Positions 5,394 through 7,625 of a stretch of 7,625 bases of DNA are shown piece after piece. This stretch comes from DATKYV01 sp035528275 (GTDB taxonomy: Bacteria; Acidobacteriota; Terriglobia; UBA7540). Location: the NCBI GenBank assembly GCA_035528275.1, contig DATKYV010000052.1, positions 1 through 7,625 on the forward strand, written 5' to 3'. The notes below the pieces were generated by a model, which was not told the origin of the DNA, ran no database searches, and saw only the letters and a list, made by a program, of their open reading frames with translations. The first letter of the stretch is position 1. Every line of letters starts with the position of its first letter. Made by a program: the position numbers and the translations under genes.

Positions 5394-5422
5394 AGGATAA
5401 ACGAAGGCCGCGCGAGCGTCAA
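5394..5422 (-). promoter_or_regulatory. Distal sigma70-like promoter upstream of the RsbW/RsbV operon
   Basis: On the minus strand TTGACG (5417-5422, 5 of 6) is followed after exactly 17 bp by TATCCT (5394-5399, 4 of 6). Predicted start is near 5387, so the transcript would carry the structured segment down to about 5296 and then the RsbW gene, a leader of about 160 nt. This is the best -35/-10 pair in the window. The rest of the 303-bp gap (5423-5528) holds no gene; it has a run of eight G at 5463-5470 and the inverted repeats at the end of the macrodomain gene. Confidence 0.5.
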
Positions 5423-5512
5423 CCTGCGCAGGCGTCATTTCCAGGACTGCATCATAGGTCTTGGGGGGGGAAAACATCGTTCCGAGTGGCCGAGCGCGGG
5501 TCAGCCCGAGCG

Positions 5513-5553
5513 GAAGATTCGCGTGAAGCTATGGCGCCCTTAGAATCTTCACG
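5513..5553 (-). repeat. Overlapping inverted repeats spanning the stop codon of the macrodomain gene
   Basis: GAAGATTC (5513-5520) pairs perfectly with GAATCTTC (5543-5550), and CGTGAAG (5522-5528) pairs with CTTCACG (5547-5553). The two pairings share 5547-5550 and so compete. They bracket the TAG stop (5529-5531). No T run follows, so this is at best a 3'-end hairpin rather than a standard terminator. Confidence 0.35.
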
Positions 5554-6041
5554 TAGCACTCGTAGTCACGCTTCAAGAAACAGACAAAAACTACTTGCTC
5601 GATTCTCTTGCTCCTCTCGAGGAAACTCTTGACCTCGGCCACGGCGATTTTGGCCGCCCTCTCGAATGGGAACCCATACACGCCCGTACTGATACAGGGG
5701 AAAGCGATGGTCTTGATTCCGTGCTGCTCAGCCAGGGCCACGGAGTTTCGATAGCAGGAAGCGAGAAGGTCGTCTTCACCATGGCGCCCGCCGTTCCAGA
5801 CCGGGCCGACGGTGTGAATCACGTGTTTGGCAGGAAGATTGTGCCCTCCGGTGATTTTGGCCTGACCCGTGGGACAGCCGCCCAGCGTCCGACATTCCTC
5901 GAGCAGCTTCGGCCCGGCGGCGCGATGGATCGCGCCATCCACGCCGCCACCGCCCAGGAGCGACGTGTTCGCGGCGTTGACGATGGCATCGACTTTCTGC
6001 TGGGTGATGTCGCCTTGGACGACCTGGATGCGCTCTTTCAT
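5529..6041 (-). CDS. Macrodomain protein, probable O-acetyl-ADP-ribose deacetylase/ADP-ribose hydrolase (YmdB/MacroD type)
   Basis: A single-domain cytoplasmic protein of 170 residues, the usual length for YmdB-type macrodomains. These bind ADP-ribose and hydrolyse O-acetyl-ADP-ribose or remove mono-ADP-ribose from proteins. Motifs in order: VVQGDIT (7-13); VDAIVNAANTSLLGGGGVDGAIHRAAGP (17-44) with catalytic-type Asn25 and Asp35 at the positions known in E. coli YmdB; CPTGQAKITGGHNLP (56-70); KHVIHTVGPVW (72-82); and the phosphate-binding loop FPCISTGVYGFP (114-125) with Tyr122. The full catalytic set suggests activity. ATG 6041 is chosen because MKERIQVVQGDIT is the normal N-terminus; the frame stays open to 6389, but that part crosses intergenic repeats. 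No Shine-Dalgarno site precedes it. It appears to stand alone: no ADP-ribosyltransferase, sirtuin or NUDIX gene is beside it within the window. Confidence 0.95.
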   Translation of the reverse strand: MKERIQVVQGDITQQKVDAIVNAANTSLLGGGGVDGAIHRAAGPKLLEECRTLGGCPTGQAKITGGHNLPAKHVIHTVGPVWNGGRHGEDDLLASCYRNSVALAEQHGIKTIAFPCISTGVYGFPFERAAKIAVAEVKSFLERSKRIEQVVFVCFLKRDYECYVKILRAP

Positions 6042-6051
6042 GATTTGTCGG

Positions 6052-6060
6052 ATTTTAGCA
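6052..6060 (-). promoter_or_regulatory. Extended -10 promoter element immediately before the macrodomain gene
   Basis: TGCTAAAAT on the minus strand is TGn plus TAAAAT (5 of 6 to TATAAT). The -35 position at 17-bp spacing (GTTTTA) is poor, as expected for an extended -10 promoter. The -10 ends 10 nt before the ATG, so the start of transcription would lie only about 4-5 nt before the codon, leaving no room for a ribosome binding site. Confidence 0.4.
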
Positions 6061-6128
6061 CGGCCAACAGCGGGTAAAACGCCCGCGGAGATTCTTGGAG
6101 CGCCAACGGCGTCAACGGCTTCAGCCTT

Positions 6129-6199
6129 CCCCCTCGGGGAGAAACTCCTCCAGACCCAACGTCGGAAGCGATTCCGGCCCTCTCCCTCTGGGAGAGGGC
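6129..6199. repeat. Dispersed intergenic palindromic repeat, CCCTCTCCC/GGGAGAGGG type
   Basis: GCCCTCTCCC (6177-6186) and GGGAGAGGGC (6190-6199) form a perfect 10-bp stem around TCT. About 45 bp away a shorter relative, TCCCC-CTC-GGGGA (6129-6141), also folds. Palindromes of this type, whose spurious translation reads SPLPxGEG, are scattered in intergenic DNA of many bacterial genomes. Here the element sits between the transporter and the macrodomain gene. It may serve as a 3'-end hairpin but carries no T tract. Confidence 0.6.
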
Positions 6200-6218
6200 T
6201 GGAAATCCCATGACGTTT

Positions 6219-6269
6219 GCCGATATTTTGTCGGCCTTTATCCGGTTCCCTCCGACAGTCGAACGGAGG
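6219..6269 (-). terminator. Two stem-loops downstream of the OPT transporter gene
   Basis: CCTCCG (6249-6254) pairs with CGGAGG (6264-6269) around a 9-nt loop, starting about 30 bp after the transporter stop codon. GCCGA (6219-6223) pairs with TCGGC (6231-6235), extendable by two more pairs. Neither is followed by a T run on the minus strand, so they are candidate 3' hairpins with uncertain terminating strength. Confidence 0.3.
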
Positions 6270-6298
6270 CGTCAACAGTGAATTAGCATAATGAAAGC

Positions 6299-7625
6299 TC
6301 AATCGGCTTGCTTCGATTTGCGCAGAGGCAGCCAGATCAGCACGTAGGCGAGAACAGCGAAGGCCACGAGCGAGATCCACCCGCCCCACTGGGCGACGAA
6401 GGGCAGTTGGTCGTGGCCGGTCAGCACCTTGGTGACCGAGGAAACGCCGGTGAGGAACAGTACGGCGAGCAGGATGCCGGTGATGGCCTCGCCGGCGATC
6501 AGGCCGGAGGCGATCAGCGTGCCGCGCTCTTCGAACTTGGCGTTTTCTTCGGGGGTAAGTTTGCGGCGCGCCGCCACCCGGTCAGCGACCCACCTGATGA
6601 CCCCGCCGACGAAGATGGCCGACGTGGTCTCCAGCGGCAGATACATCCCCACCGCAATGAGCATGGGAGAAGGCGCCTTGATCATGACCAGCGCAAACCC
6701 GAACATGCAACCCATGACGAGCAGGCCCCAGGCCATCTGCCCGCCCACAATGCCCTGGGAAAGCTGCGCCATCAGACCAGCCTGCGGCGCGGGAAGCTCC
6801 CGTCCGCCAATGCCGCCGCTGGAGAGGTTGGCCTCGTGCAGGGCGATAATGGGGAGAATCAGAAAGAAGGAAACGGCGGTGACGCTCAGTATCTCGACAA
6901 GCTCCATTTTCCAGGGCGTGCCGCCCAGAAGGTATCCGGCCTTGAGGTCCTGAATGAGGCTGCCGGAAACGCAGCACGCGCAGCAGACCACCGAAGCCAC
7001 GCCGAGGACCGCCGCCACACCCCCCAGCCCCTTGACACCGATGGCCACCATCATCAGCGCGGCAACCACCAAGGCGGCGAGCGTCAGGCCGGAGACCGGC
7101 TGGTTCGAGGAGCCTACCAGGCCCACCAGATATCCTCCCACTGCGGAGAGAAAGAAGCCCGCAACGGTCATCACCAGGGCGGCGACGGCGGCCGCGCCCC
7201 AGCTTTGGGCAAAATGGTGATAAATGATGGTGATGGGAATGATGAGCCCCACGGTGGCGAGGACGGTCCACTTGATGGGAATGTCGATGTCCAATCGCGT
7301 GCGCCTCTCGGCGCTTTCTTTCGACCCGGTGTGCGCCTCGAACGCCCCGCGGATGGAGCGCCAGATCGATTCCCGCATGCTGTAAAGCGTGTACGCCGCG
7401 CCCACCAGCATCGCGCCCACGGCGATGGGGCGCACCACGTTGTACCAGACCGTATAGCTCAGAACGTCCCACGGGGCCTGCCCGCCCATGGTCGCTCCCA
7501 GACGCGTCGGAAGGTCTGGGTCAACAAACAGCACCAGCGGGATGAGCACCAGCCAGGCAATCACGCCGCCAGAAAAATTAATGGCCGAGAGGCGCGGGCC
7601 GATGATGTAGCCGATGCCGATCAGC
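6299..7625 (-). CDS. OPT family oligopeptide/metal-chelate transporter, N-terminus cut by window edge
   Basis: A polytopic inner-membrane protein; 441 residues are visible and the reading frame runs through the right edge. OPT proteins are thought to be proton-coupled importers of oligopeptides or metal chelates (YSL branch); the bacterial branch is poorly characterised and the substrate cannot be told from sequence. Family motifs, numbered from the edge: GYIIGPRLSAINFSGGVIAW (5-24), SSNQPVSGLTLAAL (172-185), QDLKAGYLLGGTPWKMEL (225-242), LPAPQAGLMA (277-286) and MYLPLETTSAIFVGGVIRW (327-345). About ten hydrophobic segments can be counted. A Cys-rich patch, CCACC (214-218), precedes the QDLK motif. 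Full-length homologues are usually about 600-700 residues, so 150 or more are missing. The GTG at 7564 is internal, because the motif continues upstream of it. The C-terminus LRKSKQAD is a normal charged tail. Confidence 0.93.
   Translation of the reverse strand, partial: LIGIGYIIGPRLSAINFSGGVIAWLVLIPLVLFVDPDLPTRLGATMGGQAPWDVLSYTVWYNVVRPIAVGAMLVGAAYTLYSMRESIWRSIRGAFEAHTGSKESAERRTRLDIDIPIKWTVLATVGLIIPITIIYHHFAQSWGAAAVAALVMTVAGFFLSAVGGYLVGLVGSSNQPVSGLTLAALVVAALMMVAIGVKGLGGVAAVLGVASVVCCACCVSGSLIQDLKAGYLLGGTPWKMELVEILSVTAVSFFLILPIIALHEANLSSGGIGGRELPAPQAGLMAQLSQGIVGGQMAWGLLVMGCMFGFALVMIKAPSPMLIAVGMYLPLETTSAIFVGGVIRWVADRVAARRKLTPEENAKFEERGTLIASGLIAGEAITGILLAVLFLTGVSSVTKVLTGHDQLPFVAQWGGWISLVAFAVLAYVLIWLPLRKSKQAD

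Noticed and set aside
5463..5470. Run of eight G as a phase-variable tract
   Set aside because: It is intergenic, is not placed between a -35 and -10, and is not within a coding frame, so slippage would have no evident effect.
6042..6389. N-terminal extension of the macrodomain frame to 6389
   Set aside because: It runs through the intergenic palindromes and into the OPT gene's coding sequence; the natural macrodomain N-terminus begins at ATG 6041.
6582..7472. Minus-strand 296-codon open frame inside the OPT gene
   Set aside because: It is frame-shifted relative to the OPT frame, lacks hydrophobic segments and is Arg/Gly/His-rich, typical of an alternate-frame shadow.
1..7625. Insertion sequences, prophage, defence system or CRISPR array
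   Set aside because: No transposase, integrase, terminal repeat with target duplication, phage gene, Cas protein or regularly spaced repeat is visible on either strand.

Overview
The window is a GC-rich bacterial chromosome segment in which every convincing gene lies on the minus strand and reads right to left. The gene set (two-component kinase, GAF/HD-GYP phosphodiesterase, RsbW/RsbV-type partner-switching pair, macrodomain hydrolase, OPT transporter, and hairpins of the CCCTCTCCC/GGGAGAGGG type between genes) fits a free-living Gram-negative bacterium with a large regulatory repertoire. Acidobacteriota or a deltaproteobacterial lineage is my best guess. This is an inference from gene content only, because no taxonomic marker is present.

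Layout from the right edge in transcription order: (1) an OPT-family transporter, 5' end cut by the right edge (6299-7625); (2) a 257-bp gap with hairpins and a dispersed-repeat-like element (6042-6298); (3) a single-domain macrodomain protein of the YmdB type (5529-6041); (4) a 303-bp region (5226-5528) with two promoter-like sequences and several strong, mutually exclusive stems between them; (5) a compact transcription unit of an RsbW-like anti-sigma kinase (4785-5225) and an RsbV-like STAS antagonist (4411-4770), closed by a textbook intrinsic terminator (4387-4408); (6) a 317-bp region (4094-4410) with a G-run cluster, a hairpin and a perfect 15-bp inverted repeat; (7) a 637-aa pseudo-receiver/GAF/HD-GYP protein (2180-4093); (8) a small exported Lys/Ala/Glu-rich protein (1676-1903); (9) a membrane histidine kinase, C-terminus cut by the left edge (1-1426).

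Functionally, the middle and left of the window form a signalling neighbourhood: reversible Ser phosphorylation (RsbW/RsbV), probable cyclic-di-GMP turnover (HD-GYP) and His-Asp phosphorelay (kinase). No sigma factor, PP2C phosphatase or response regulator lies inside the window, so the partners are elsewhere. The macrodomain and OPT genes look like unrelated neighbours.

I see no tRNA, rRNA, CRISPR array, insertion sequence or phage gene. No unmistakably new system is present. The most unusual items are the switch-like structured leader before the RsbW/RsbV pair, the roughly 113-residue insertion in the HD-GYP domain, and the G-run cluster and palindrome upstream of the HD-GYP gene.
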